Assembly: GCF_010729895.1 (NCBI RefSeq)
Contig: NZ_AP022612.1
Span: forward strand, 5,208,001 to 5,272,000
Reading direction: 5' to 3'
Length of the DNA stretch: 64,000 nt
Origin: Mycolicibacterium confluentis
Lineage (GTDB): Bacteria > Actinomycetota > Actinomycetes > Mycobacteriales > Mycobacteriaceae
The notes under the pieces: model-generated
What the model saw: only the letters and a program-made list of their open reading frames with translations
What the model was told of the DNA's origin: nothing
Database searches by the model: none
Part shown: positions 25,932-34,456 of the stretch, one piece after another
Position numbering within the stretch: the first letter of the stretch is position 1
Layout: every line of letters begins with the position of its first letter
Made by a program: the position numbers and the translations under genes

Positions 25932-26540
25932 ATGACGAAACTGGCAGTGATCTACTACTCGGCGACCGGGCACGGCACCAAGATGGCCGAGCGTCTGGCC
26001 GCGGCGGGTGAGCGCGCGGGCGCGGAAGTCCGGGTCCGGCACATCGCCGAGACCCGAGATCCCCAGACCTTCGCGCAGAACCCTGCGTGGGCGGCGAACT
26101 ACGAGGCGACCAAGGATCTGCCCGCCGCGACCGGTGACGACATCGTCTGGGCCGACGCCGTGATCTTCGGTTCCCCCACGCGCTTCTCCAGCACGGCTGC
26201 GCCGTTCCAGACCTTCATGGACAGACTCGGCGGCCTCTGGGCGCAGGGCAAGCTGGCCGACAAGGTGTACGCCTGTTTCACCTCCAGCCAGACGATGCAC
26301 GGCGGTCAGGAGACCACGCTCATCGGGATGTACACCTCGTTGATGCACTTCGGCGGCGTGCTGGTGCCGCCGGGCTACACCGACGGCCTGAAGTTCGCCG
26401 ACGGAAATCCCTACGGGGTCAGCCATGTCACCGGCCCGCACAACCAGAACGAACTCGACGACGCCACGCTGGCCGCGCTGGACCATATGGCCACCCGCGT
26501 CGTCACCGTGGCCGCACGCCTGGCCGGCGGCAGCCCCTAG
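25932..26540 (+). CDS. wrbA: NAD(P)H:quinone oxidoreductase, WrbA type
   Basis: 202 aa flavodoxin-fold FMN enzyme that reduces quinones by two electrons. Signatures: VIYYSATGHGTKMAERLA (FMN phosphate loop), DAVIFGSPTRFSSTAAPFQTFMDRLGGLWAQGKLADKVYACFTSSQTMHGGQETTL and VPPGYTDGLKFADGNPYGVSHVTG, all typical of WrbA type IV. ATG 25932 follows GGAGGTCCAGCG, a strong ribosome site. Its TAG stop overlaps the CTA stop of the convergent membrane-protein gene (shared CTAG at 26537-26540). Confidence 0.92.
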   Translation: MTKLAVIYYSATGHGTKMAERLAAAGERAGAEVRVRHIAETRDPQTFAQNPAWAANYEATKDLPAATGDDIVWADAVIFGSPTRFSSTAAPFQTFMDRLGGLWAQGKLADKVYACFTSSQTMHGGQETTLIGMYTSLMHFGGVLVPPGYTDGLKFADGNPYGVSHVTGPHNQNELDDATLAALDHMATRVVTVAARLAGGSP

Positions 26541-27025
26541 CACCGCCTCGCGCGTAGGGCGATCCCGATGCAGAGCAGGATCTGCGCGGCGGCCAAGGCG
26601 GTGGGCACGTAGAAGAACCCGTCGAACTGCACACCATGGGCGGGCGCGTGCGACATCTCGGCCAGTTCCATCGCCGATGAGCCGTGGTGGTGTTCGCCGC
26701 CGCCTCCCGCGGGCGCGGAACTGCCGGCCATGGCCAGCATGAGGCAGAGGTGGATGCCCAGCATGACGGTGGCCAAGCAGCCGGCCACGAGCACATCCTG
26801 CCGACACGGAGCCCGCCACAACTTTCCGACGCATGGCACACACAGTGCAGCCACCACCGCCATCGCCAGCGTCACCTTGGGGTGGTGCTCGAAGTGACCG
26901 ACGAGCATCGGGATGTGCCCCAGGACGCAGGCGACCGACAGAGCCGCTACGAATCGTCCGGCGCGCCTGCCTATTTGAGGGTTCGTCGGGACATCCGACG
27001 GACGTACCGGGTTCGCGATCGCCAT
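26537..27025 (-). CDS. His- and Met-rich four-helix membrane protein
   Basis: 162 aa from ATG 27025, which has GGAAGGA nine bases upstream. Four hydrophobic helices are seen: FVAALSVACVLGHIPML, VTLAMAVVAALCV, VLVAGCLATVMLGIHLCLMLAMAG and the C-terminal LAAAQILLCIGIAL. Between helices 3 and 4 an external loop is rich in metal-binding residues (GEHHHGSSAMELAEMSHAPAHG); there are also FEHHPK and three or four Cys. The look is that of a small copper- or metal-related membrane protein, but no family is recognised. Confidence 0.65.
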   Translation of the reverse strand: MAIANPVRPSDVPTNPQIGRRAGRFVAALSVACVLGHIPMLVGHFEHHPKVTLAMAVVAALCVPCVGKLWRAPCRQDVLVAGCLATVMLGIHLCLMLAMAGSSAPAGGGGEHHHGSSAMELAEMSHAPAHGVQFDGFFYVPTALAAAQILLCIGIALRARRC

Positions 27026-27052
27026 ATCGTTCGGTCCTTCCAGGATGAGTTC

Positions 27053-27095
27053 CCCTGTGGGGCAATGCCTGTTCGAAACGCATTGCCCCACAGGG
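27053..27095 (-). terminator. Very strong hairpin after the permease gene
   Basis: Perfect 15-bp stem CCCTGTGGGGCAATG / CATTGCCCCACAGGG with a 13-base loop, 14 bases beyond the stop of the amine permease and 28 before the next ATG on the same strand. Acts most likely as terminator of the amine oxidase-permease operon. Confidence 0.7.
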
Positions 27096-27108
27096 TCAGT
27101 GATGTAGG

Positions 27109-28584
27109 TCAGACCCCGAGTTCCCGCTCGGCCTGTTCCAGTGCGGCAAACTCCTCTTCGGGTGCCCTCGCCACCAGGTGATGACGGCTGTAGAGCGCGA
27201 AGTAGGCGATCATCACCGCGTAGGCCAGTGCCGCCCACAGCACCACCGAGGGTTCGACGACGAACCCGGCGGTGAGCGCCGCGACCGCCAGCAGCAACGC
27301 GGTACCGGAGGTGACCACACCGCCCGGTGTCCGGTAGGGCCGGTCGAGCTTGGGCTCACGGACCCTGAGAATGATGTGCGACAACATCATCAGGATGTAG
27401 GACACCGTTGCGCCGAATACCGAGATGAGGATGAGCAGATCACCGGTGCCGGTCAGCGACAGACCGAAGCCGATCAGACCCGGCACCACCAGGGCCAGGA
27501 ACGGCGTCTTGCGACCGTTGGTCAACGACAGCACCTTGGGCAGGTAACCGGCCCGCGACAGGGCGAACGTCTGCCGCGAATAGGCGTAGGTGATGGTGAA
27601 GAAACTCGACACCAATCCCACCAGGCCGATGACATTGACGAACTGGCTCAGCCAGGTGGTACCGCTACTGGCCTCCATGGCGTCGATCAGCGGGTTGTCG
27701 CTGCCACTGATCGTGGACGCACCCGACCCGCCCGGTCCGAGCGTCAGCAGCAATGCGGCCAGGGTGAGTAGCACCAGCACCCCACCGATGAGACCCTTCG
27801 GGACGTCGCGCACCGGGTTGCGCGCCTCCTCCGAGGCGAGCGGAACTCCCTCTACGGCAAGGAAAAACCACATCGCATACGGCAGAGCGGCCCAGATCCC
27901 GATCACTCCGAACGGCAGAAAGGTGCTGGCGCCGGCGGCGTCGGTCGGAGCGATGTCGAAGAGGTTCGCGGTATCGAAGAACGGTGCCATCCCGATGCAG
28001 AACGCCAGCAGGCCGATCACCGACACGATGGCGATGACGAACATCAGCTTGAGCACCTGCGACACCCCGTAGAGGTGCAGTCCGATGAAGGCGATGTAGA
28101 ACACCGCGTACACCCACGGTCCGCTGATCCCGAATAACGATTCCACGTAGGCGCCGATGAAGGTCACCACCGCGGCCGGTGCCAGCACGAATTCGAGCAG
28201 AACCGCTGTCCCGGTGAGGAATCCACCCCATGGACCCATGGCACGACGGGCGAACCCGTATCCGCCGCCGGCGGTGGGGATGATGGATGCCATCTCCGCC
28301 AGCGCGAAGCACATCGTGGTGTACATCAGGCCCATCAGGCCGACGGCGATGAGCATGCCGCCCCAGCCGGCTTCCCCGATGCCGAAGTTCCAGCCGGCAT
28401 AGTCGCCCGCGACGACGTAGCCGACGCCGAGTCCGATCAGCAGCACCGGCCCGGCGGAACCACGCTTGAGCTGGCGGCGACGCATGTACTCGTCGCCGAC
28501 GTTCTCGTAGTCGACTCCGCCCGCCGCGTGCACGGTGGCGGGCCCGGCCGGGCGCGGCCGTGCCACGCTCTCGTCAGCGGTCAC
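27109..28584 (-). CDS. APC-superfamily amine/amino-acid permease
   Basis: 491 aa with about twelve transmembrane helices; the first helix has GLGVGYVVAGDYAGWNFGIGEAGWGG and the second ALAEMASIIPTAGGGYGFARRAMGPWGG, characteristic of the ethanolamine-permease-like branch of APC transporters. The GTG start overlaps the TGA of the amine oxidase gene (GTGA), so oxidase and permease are coupled; the permease most likely imports the oxidase substrate, a primary amine. C-terminal tail is cytosolic and acidic. Confidence 0.85.
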   Translation of the reverse strand: MTADESVARPRPAGPATVHAAGGVDYENVGDEYMRRRQLKRGSAGPVLLIGLGVGYVVAGDYAGWNFGIGEAGWGGMLIAVGLMGLMYTTMCFALAEMASIIPTAGGGYGFARRAMGPWGGFLTGTAVLLEFVLAPAAVVTFIGAYVESLFGISGPWVYAVFYIAFIGLHLYGVSQVLKLMFVIAIVSVIGLLAFCIGMAPFFDTANLFDIAPTDAAGASTFLPFGVIGIWAALPYAMWFFLAVEGVPLASEEARNPVRDVPKGLIGGVLVLLTLAALLLTLGPGGSGASTISGSDNPLIDAMEASSGTTWLSQFVNVIGLVGLVSSFFTITYAYSRQTFALSRAGYLPKVLSLTNGRKTPFLALVVPGLIGFGLSLTGTGDLLILISVFGATVSYILMMLSHIILRVREPKLDRPYRTPGGVVTSGTALLLAVAALTAGFVVEPSVVLWAALAYAVMIAYFALYSRHHLVARAPEEEFAALEQAERELGV

Positions 28585-30518
28585 TGGTCGCCCTCGCAGC
28601 CGCAGTGTCCACCGACGGTCTTCTTCTCCGGGACAGGCAGATTCAGTGTCGGGTTCTGGTCGAAGAAGCCGTGCGGTTGCAGGATGAACCCGACGTGCTG
28701 GCGCGGCATGACCGGCCAGTCTTCGAGACGCACCACGTGGTGCATGCCGAACGTGTACCAGACCACGAGGTCCTCATCGACGATGCTGCGGTTGTCGGCG
28801 ATGTAGGCGGGCAGCCCATCGCCGCCCCGGGACTGGTTCGGGTCCCCCGCCGGATACCGCTCGGCCTCGTCGAAGGCGGTGACCCAGAAGTTCTTGGTCG
28901 CGAAGCCGGCGCGCTTGTGCACCCAGGAATCGGGCGTCGCGCACAAGGTGATCGCATCGGTGGGCTGCAGCCGATAGGCCACCGGTTCATCCACGATGTT
29001 GCGGCTGTCGTGGTTGACGATCTTCCAGAACCGGTGCTTGCTCGCGTCGGCCAGGCGGGCGGCGTCCTGTTCGCGTTCCAGCAGTCGGTCCACGGTGTAG
29101 AAGCAACTACCGGTCGGATTGTCCTCGGGGATCACGGTGTCGACCTCGTAGGCCGCGTTGCGCGGACCGTCCAACTCGAAGTCCAGGCGCACATTGAAGA
29201 TGTGCTGGTGGATGGGTGCGTACAGCCCGGAGTTGTTCAGCGTCTGCCCGTACAGCGATTTGGTGCCGGCCTCCTGGCCGGCCGTCGACAGGATGCCGGT
29301 CGCCTTGACCAGGAACTCGATGGTGCCGTCGAGGTAGAGATGCCAGTAGAAGCCGTATTCGTAATTGGCGACGGTGGCGATGAACGAGATGACCAGCTTG
29401 CGGGAGCGGCGCACCTCGGCGGTGTCCTCGCGGTAGTCGTAGTGCTTCCACTGGATCGAGTCGTCTTCTTCGTGCATGCAGACGGCGTTCTTGATGGTGA
29501 ACGGGTTGCCGTGGCTGTCGCTGACCACCCCGTCGAAGTACTGGATCTCGCCCAGGCAGTCACAGCCGAGCGTCAGCGAGTTCGCCAGGGCGCCGATGTT
29601 GTATTCGCCGGCGTCGAACGCGTTCTTCTTGTACTGCACCGGGGACGGGTCACCGTAGGGCACCACCATCTCGACCAGCGATGCCCGGTTGAGCACCGAC
29701 CGGTCGCGTCCCTTGTCGTGAAAGGTCATCTGGTGCAGCACCAGTCCTTCGCGCGGGGTGAATCCGACCCGGAACTTCCAGTCACCCCAGGTCACGTGCT
29801 GGCCGTCGACCTGGAACGAGCGGCCCTCCGGGGAGCTGATCTCGATCGGCTTGATGTCGGTGCGGGCTGGTCCGACGTACTTGGGCAGATAGTTGCCGGT
29901 GGCGTGCGGGACCGGGATGAAGCCGTTGTCCTCGACTTCGATGACCTCGCCGTTGTTCAGGTCATAGACGACGATCAGGCCCTCGGCGGGATGTGCGTAG
30001 GGACTGTCGTCCGGTTCCTGGCGCGCGAAAACCAGCGCCCGCATCAGGCGGCGGTCCTGGTCGTCGACGCCGTAATAGCCCGCCGACCACGGTTCGATGC
30101 ACACCAAGTCGAGGTCGGTGAGGCCGCGGCTGGCCAGGGCTGCCACCACCCGCGGGTCGCGCTTGGAGTTCACCTCGACCTCGTCGAACTCGTCGAGCAT
30201 GATCGGTGGCTGCGATCCCGCCGGCCGCAACTGCCACTCCGTCACGGATTCCGACGCCAGGTCGACGTGCGCGGTGAACGAGTCGCCGGTTGCGCGGTCG
30301 ATCAGCACAGCGTAGGCGGTACGGCGAATGGCCGAGGGGTTCTCCCGCACAAGCTGTTTGGCGGGCTCCTCCAGTTCCACCTGGACGAAGCGGAACGACT
30401 CGGCGCCGGCCGGGCCGGCTTTGAGGACCGCCACCGCCCGTGAGATCTCCTCTGCGGTCAGGGGGTCGAGGGGGTGGGCGGATCCGGACATGGTCCGCTC
30501 GAGTTCTTGGATCGACAT
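28581..30518 (-). CDS. Copper/topaquinone primary-amine oxidase
   Basis: 645 aa, the length of Arthrobacter-type amine oxidases. The cofactor tyrosine is Y386 in VANYEYGF (NYEY, becomes topaquinone); D302 in FDAGEYNIG is the catalytic base; copper ligands are H437 and H439 in IHQHIFNVRLD plus a His in FGMHHVVRLEDWPVMP (593/594). It deaminates a primary amine to aldehyde with release of NH3 and H2O2. The enzyme has no signal peptide, so is probably cytosolic. ATG 30518 has AAGGAG six bases upstream. The C-terminal tail GGHCGCEGD carries two extra Cys. Confidence 0.95.
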   Translation of the reverse strand: MSIQELERTMSGSAHPLDPLTAEEISRAVAVLKAGPAGAESFRFVQVELEEPAKQLVRENPSAIRRTAYAVLIDRATGDSFTAHVDLASESVTEWQLRPAGSQPPIMLDEFDEVEVNSKRDPRVVAALASRGLTDLDLVCIEPWSAGYYGVDDQDRRLMRALVFARQEPDDSPYAHPAEGLIVVYDLNNGEVIEVEDNGFIPVPHATGNYLPKYVGPARTDIKPIEISSPEGRSFQVDGQHVTWGDWKFRVGFTPREGLVLHQMTFHDKGRDRSVLNRASLVEMVVPYGDPSPVQYKKNAFDAGEYNIGALANSLTLGCDCLGEIQYFDGVVSDSHGNPFTIKNAVCMHEEDDSIQWKHYDYREDTAEVRRSRKLVISFIATVANYEYGFYWHLYLDGTIEFLVKATGILSTAGQEAGTKSLYGQTLNNSGLYAPIHQHIFNVRLDFELDGPRNAAYEVDTVIPEDNPTGSCFYTVDRLLEREQDAARLADASKHRFWKIVNHDSRNIVDEPVAYRLQPTDAITLCATPDSWVHKRAGFATKNFWVTAFDEAERYPAGDPNQSRGGDGLPAYIADNRSIVDEDLVVWYTFGMHHVVRLEDWPVMPRQHVGFILQPHGFFDQNPTLNLPVPEKKTVGGHCGCEGDQ

Positions 30519-30626
30519 GGGGGCTCCTTACGGCCTGGTACGTCGCTGGCGGCCCTCGGCCGCGGGTGACGAAATCAAGGTATGGCGCGTCTGTGATCCG
30601 GCACACAGCCCGTGAGCACCTGGAGT

Positions 30627-30652
30627 GAGAAGTTTCCGGCAAAAAACTTCTC
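30627..30652. promoter_or_regulatory. Palindrome between divergent amine genes (left)
   Basis: GAGAAGTTT-8-AAACTTCTC, perfect 9-bp arms, 109 bases upstream of the amine oxidase ATG. Immediately followed by a second palindrome; probably operator sites for a regulator such as the IclR protein encoded at 32265. Confidence 0.5.
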
Positions 30653-30671
30653 GGGCGCGTTAACGTGCCCG
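30652..30671. promoter_or_regulatory. Palindrome between divergent amine genes (right)
   Basis: CGGGCGCGTTAACGTGCCCG, a 20-bp palindrome with one mismatched pair, sharing one base with the previous one. It lies about 100 bases upstream of the divergent permease start. IclR-type operators are often of this size. Confidence 0.5.
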
Positions 30672-30774
30672 AAACATTTTGGCCATCACCCCGTAATAGT
30701 TAGGTCTGAGCCTGACCGAGCAACCCGCCGAGGTGGATCGGCGGTACTCCCGTCGTCAGAGTTGGGCTGCCGAA

Positions 30775-32268
30775 ATGTCGAGAGACGAGCATCACCTCAT
30801 GCCCGCACCGGTCAGCAAACCTCCCTTGGTCGCAGCCACCACGCCGGTCAGCGGGCTGTCGCGCCGCACGCTGCCGCTGATCGCCGTGTTCACCCAGTCG
30901 ATCGCCGCGGTCGCGCCGACCGGTGCGGCGGCAGTCATTCCCGCCCTGGTGATCGCGACCGCGGGCGGAGCAGGCGCCATTCTCGCCTTCGGCGCCGCGG
31001 CACTGGTCATCGTGCTGGTATCGGCATGCCTTCGGCCGATGGCCGAGCGTATGGCCGCCGTCGGCGGCCTCTACACCTATGTCGCCCGCGGCTTAGGGCC
31101 GCTCGTCGCCCTGCCGACCGGCTTCTCCGCCATCATCGGTTACGCCGCGGTGTCCATGGCCGGACTCGTCGCGGTCGGGACTTATCTGTCGCACATTGCC
31201 GTCGCTGTCGGATTGACCTCGTCTACAACGACATTCGTCATTGTCGCGGTGGGATCTGCGAGCGCGGGCGCCGCCACCCTGGTGATGTTGCGCGGCATCC
31301 AGATGTCTGCACGAATAACCCTGCTCATCGAGTGTGTGTCGCTGACACTGCTGGCGGTGATCCTTGGCCTCATCGCGGCCAGGCTGCGGTCATCGGACTT
31401 CGAGAATGCCGCCTCCGACTGGGAACTCGGACCGCACAACCTGGTCATCGGCACCGTGGTGGCGATCAGCGCCTTCGTCGGCTTCGAGAGTTCCACCACG
31501 CTCAGCGGCGAAGCCCGCCAACCATTTCTATCGGTGCCGCGGACCCTGCGCTGGACACCGTTCGCCACCGCGGGCATCTACCTGATCGCGGTCACGATAC
31601 TGGCCGTCGCCCTGCCCAGTACGTCAGAATCAGTGCGCCACAGTTCGACTCCGCTGGTCGCGCTGGTCGCCGCCGAACGGTCCGCCGCACTGTCGGCAAT
31701 TTTGGATCTGGCCATTGCCGCATCGTTCTTGGCGTGCACCCTCGCTTCGGTCAATGCGCTCGTGCGGGTGCTGTTCAGCATGGGGCGCGAGGGCGTTGCG
31801 CCCAGGGTGCTGGGCCGAACCCACCCCCGGCTGAAAACACCGACGCCTGCGATCGCCATCGCAATGACCGTGGTCACCGTGGTCCCGATGGTCACCCTGG
31901 CTCTGGGCGCGCCAGCCGATCAGGCGCTGCGCGCCTTCCTGACCCTCAGCGCCTGCGGTTACCTCGGCAGCTATCTCGCCGGCTGTCTCGCAGCGCCCGC
32001 CCTGCTGCGAAGGATCGGAGAATCGACGCCCGGCGTCGTAGCCCTGAGTGCCGTGACGTCAACTCTGCTGGTGCTGTTGGCCGGCACCACGGTGTTCGCC
32101 GTGCTCCGTGAAGGCGTGCTGGTGCTCACCGTCTACGCAGTCCTGCTGACACTCGCAGTGCTCTACACCGCCACGCTCCGACTGTTCGCCCCCGCCCGCC
32201 TCGCAGCAGTCGGCATATACGACGAGACACAGCGCACCGACCTTCTGAACACGGTGACGTTCCGATGA
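30775..32268 (+). CDS. APC-superfamily permease, second of the amine locus
   Basis: 497 aa with about twelve helices and the N-terminal APC signature (AVFTQSIAAVAPTGAAAVIPALVIATAGGAGA). Two starts are close: ATG 30775 and ATG 30799; the second lies after a GAGAGACGAG ribosome-like stretch. The stop overlaps the ATG of the IclR gene (ATGA). Divergent from the amine oxidase. Substrate likely an amine or amino acid, inferred from context; sequence is quite different from the permease at 27109. Confidence 0.82.
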   Translation: MSRDEHHLMPAPVSKPPLVAATTPVSGLSRRTLPLIAVFTQSIAAVAPTGAAAVIPALVIATAGGAGAILAFGAAALVIVLVSACLRPMAERMAAVGGLYTYVARGLGPLVALPTGFSAIIGYAAVSMAGLVAVGTYLSHIAVAVGLTSSTTTFVIVAVGSASAGAATLVMLRGIQMSARITLLIECVSLTLLAVILGLIAARLRSSDFENAASDWELGPHNLVIGTVVAISAFVGFESSTTLSGEARQPFLSVPRTLRWTPFATAGIYLIAVTILAVALPSTSESVRHSSTPLVALVAAERSAALSAILDLAIAASFLACTLASVNALVRVLFSMGREGVAPRVLGRTHPRLKTPTPAIAIAMTVVTVVPMVTLALGAPADQALRAFLTLSACGYLGSYLAGCLAAPALLRRIGESTPGVVALSAVTSTLLVLLAGTTVFAVLREGVLVLTVYAVLLTLAVLYTATLRLFAPARLAAVGIYDETQRTDLLNTVTFR

Positions 32269-33014
32269 CGGCCCGCCGCGATCCCACCCGCCATCATCCG
32301 ACCACCGTGTCGAACTCCCTGCAGATACTCGAAGCCGTGGCCGGACTCGGCCTCGGCGTGACGGCCAAAGAGATCGCCGGCGCCCTACACATGCCCCCTG
32401 CGACGGCGTACCGGCTCTTGAACGCGCTGGTGGCAGACGAGTACCTGGTCAGAACCTCCGATCTACGGGGCTTCGGGCTGGGCGCGCGTCTGGACGGGTT
32501 CATCGCAGCGGCAGCGGCGCCCACCCTGGGCACCTCCGCCCGCAACACACTGGCCCAGATCCGCACCGAATTGCGGTTCGCAGTGCACTTGGTGGCGTTC
32601 CAGCAATGGTCCCTGCGCATCGTCGACGCGGACCCGGATCATCCGGTCCGCGCCGAACGTGACCTGGTGCGCCACCTCTATGCCTCATCTGCCGGCCGAC
32701 TGCTGCTCGCGGACCAAAGAACCTGGCAGAGCAGACTTCCCGCCACCCCGCTGCGCCGGATCGCACCGGCGACTGTCACCGATCTCGCCGCACTCGACAT
32801 CGAACTCGCGGCCGTGCGGGAGCGGCAGTTCGCCGTGCAGGTTGATCAACTCGAAGCGGGACTGGCCTGCGCGGCCGTGCCGATTCACGACTCCGCCGGC
32901 GATGCCGCTGCGGCACTGTGCATAGCCGGCCCGTCGAGCCGGGTCGAGGCGCTGTTGGAGCACATCACCGACTTGCGGTCCTGCGCCGCGGTGCTCGCGC
33001 CGTTGATCTTCTAG
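32265..33014 (+). CDS. IclR-family transcriptional regulator
   Basis: 249 aa. The N-terminal winged helix covers about residues 12-75 (VSNSLQILEAVAGLGLGVTAKEIAGALHMPPATAYRLLNALVADEYLVR); the C-terminal ligand domain follows with ELRFAVHLVAFQQWSLRIVD and HLYASSAGRLLLAD, a degenerate IclR effector signature. Coupled to the upstream permease (ATGA). It likely regulates this divergent amine locus, binding the palindromes at 30627-30671; inference. Confidence 0.8.
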   Translation: MTARRDPTRHHPTTVSNSLQILEAVAGLGLGVTAKEIAGALHMPPATAYRLLNALVADEYLVRTSDLRGFGLGARLDGFIAAAAAPTLGTSARNTLAQIRTELRFAVHLVAFQQWSLRIVDADPDHPVRAERDLVRHLYASSAGRLLLADQRTWQSRLPATPLRRIAPATVTDLAALDIELAAVRERQFAVQVDQLEAGLACAAVPIHDSAGDAAAALCIAGPSSRVEALLEHITDLRSCAAVLAPLIF

Positions 33015-33093
33015 GTGTCGAGCCGCACAACCTGGGGGCGCTCAATCTCCCTGCTGCAGCACAGCCCGGAGCCGTGGCCGACCTGCGGTGGCG

Positions 33094-33111
33094 GGTGGCC
33101 ACCTGGCCACC
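33094..33111. terminator. Short hairpin between convergent genes
   Basis: GGTGGCC-ACCT-GGCCACC: 7-bp perfect stem with a 4-base loop, in the 134-bp gap between the IclR stop and the convergent flavin monooxygenase stop. Confidence 0.45.
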
Positions 33112-33148
33112 AAGACCAACGCCATCACTGTCGGTGGCGGCCTCCCGG

Positions 33149-34456
33149 TTAGCCGACGCCGTACCGCTGACGCAGCGTCGGCTCGTCGTACTCGCGCCGG
33201 AAGAGGCCGCGACGCTGCAGTTCCGGCACCGCCAACGCGACGAACCGCTCCAGACCGTCGGGGAAGACGTCGATGTTGACGTTGAAACCGTCGGCGCCGC
33301 GCTCCTCGAACCACTCCTCGAGTGAGTCCGCGACCTCGGTGGGCGACCCGATCAGCGTCCGATGGCCCGCACCGCCACGACGGATGAGCTCGCCCACCGC
33401 TGGACGTTCCTCGACGTTCAAGTCGTTGACCGCCGAGACGAAGCCGAACATGTTCGAACTCGTCAGCAGATCGTCGAACTCGATGGGAACTGGTTCGTCC
33501 CACTGCAGTCGCTCGGCCGGTATCCCCACATGGGCGGCGAAGTGCCTGATCCGCACATCCCGTGGGATCAGCTCGTCCAACGCGTTCTTGCGTGCCCACG
33601 CTTCGGCCGCGGTCTCGCCGACCGTGATCTCAACGCCCGGAAGCACGGCGATGTCGGCCCCGCGGCGACCGTGTGCTTCGGCGCGCTTCTTGATGTCGCA
33701 GTAATAGCGTTGCGCCCCAGCCAGAGTGAGCTGCGCGTTGAACAGCGCGTCGGCGTGCCGGGCCGCGAGATCGCGGCCCTCTGGCGATCCGCCGGCCTGG
33801 ACTAGCAGCGGTCGCCCCTGCGATGAGCGTGGCAATGCAAGTGCACCCGCCACCGCATAGTGCGCACCGGCGTGGTTCGGGGCCTCGATCCGCCCAGGGT
33901 CCGCGAAGACGCCCGACTCGACATCGGCGATGAGAGCGTCCTCCGCCCAGCCATCCCAGAGGGCCTTGACGATCTCGACGTACTCGGCGGCCTGTTCGTA
34001 CCGCAGCGCTTTCGGTGGCAGCGGATCCGCGCTGAAGTTGAATGCGGACGTCGGATCGCTGCTGGTGACCAGATTCCACCCGGCCCGACCACTGGACGCG
34101 TGATCGAGCGACAGGAACGTCCTCGCCAGCGTCCATGGCGGCAGGAACGTCGCGCTGGCGCTGCCGATCAGACCGACGTGCTCGGTGACCGCGGCGATCG
34201 ACGACAGGATGACCACCGGATCCAACGACCAGGTGGGTCCGTCACAGATCGAATCGACCGGCAGGGCCAGGGTGTCGGCGAGGAAGACTGCGTCGAGCTT
34301 GCCGCGCTCGGCTATCCGCCCGATCTCCTGGTACAGGGCGATGTCGATGAACCCGTGCGGTCGACCGGTCGGCGATCTCCATGCCGCCGGGTGTGAACCC
34401 GACGGAAGGATGTTGACGTTCAGGTGGAGCTTCTCATCCTCGGATCTCCGGCTCAT
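33149..34456 (-). CDS. LLM flavin monooxygenase, NtaA/DszA type
   Basis: 435 aa FMNH2-dependent monooxygenase of the NtaA/SnaA/DszA/DmoA group of luciferase-like enzymes. Signatures: LNVNILPSGSHPAAWRSPTGRPHGFIDIALYQEIGRIAERGKLDAVFLADTL, RTFLSLDHASSGRAGWNLVTS, and RPLLVQAGGSPEGRDLAARHADALF. Such enzymes cleave C-S or C-N bonds of organosulfur compounds or chelators; a flavin reductase partner is needed and is not in the window. Last gene of the MetN-I-Q-amidohydrolase-monooxygenase operon; its ATG overlaps the upstream stop (ATGA). Confidence 0.88.
   Translation of the reverse strand: MSRRSEDEKLHLNVNILPSGSHPAAWRSPTGRPHGFIDIALYQEIGRIAERGKLDAVFLADTLALPVDSICDGPTWSLDPVVILSSIAAVTEHVGLIGSASATFLPPWTLARTFLSLDHASSGRAGWNLVTSSDPTSAFNFSADPLPPKALRYEQAAEYVEIVKALWDGWAEDALIADVESGVFADPGRIEAPNHAGAHYAVAGALALPRSSQGRPLLVQAGGSPEGRDLAARHADALFNAQLTLAGAQRYYCDIKKRAEAHGRRGADIAVLPGVEITVGETAAEAWARKNALDELIPRDVRIRHFAAHVGIPAERLQWDEPVPIEFDDLLTSSNMFGFVSAVNDLNVEERPAVGELIRRGGAGHRTLIGSPTEVADSLEEWFEERGADGFNVNIDVFPDGLERFVALAVPELQRRGLFRREYDEPTLRQRYGVG

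Noticed and set aside
28560..30443. 627-codon open frame on the plus strand
   Set aside because: Antisense of the topaquinone amine oxidase, which has all catalytic motifs; no motif in the shadow.
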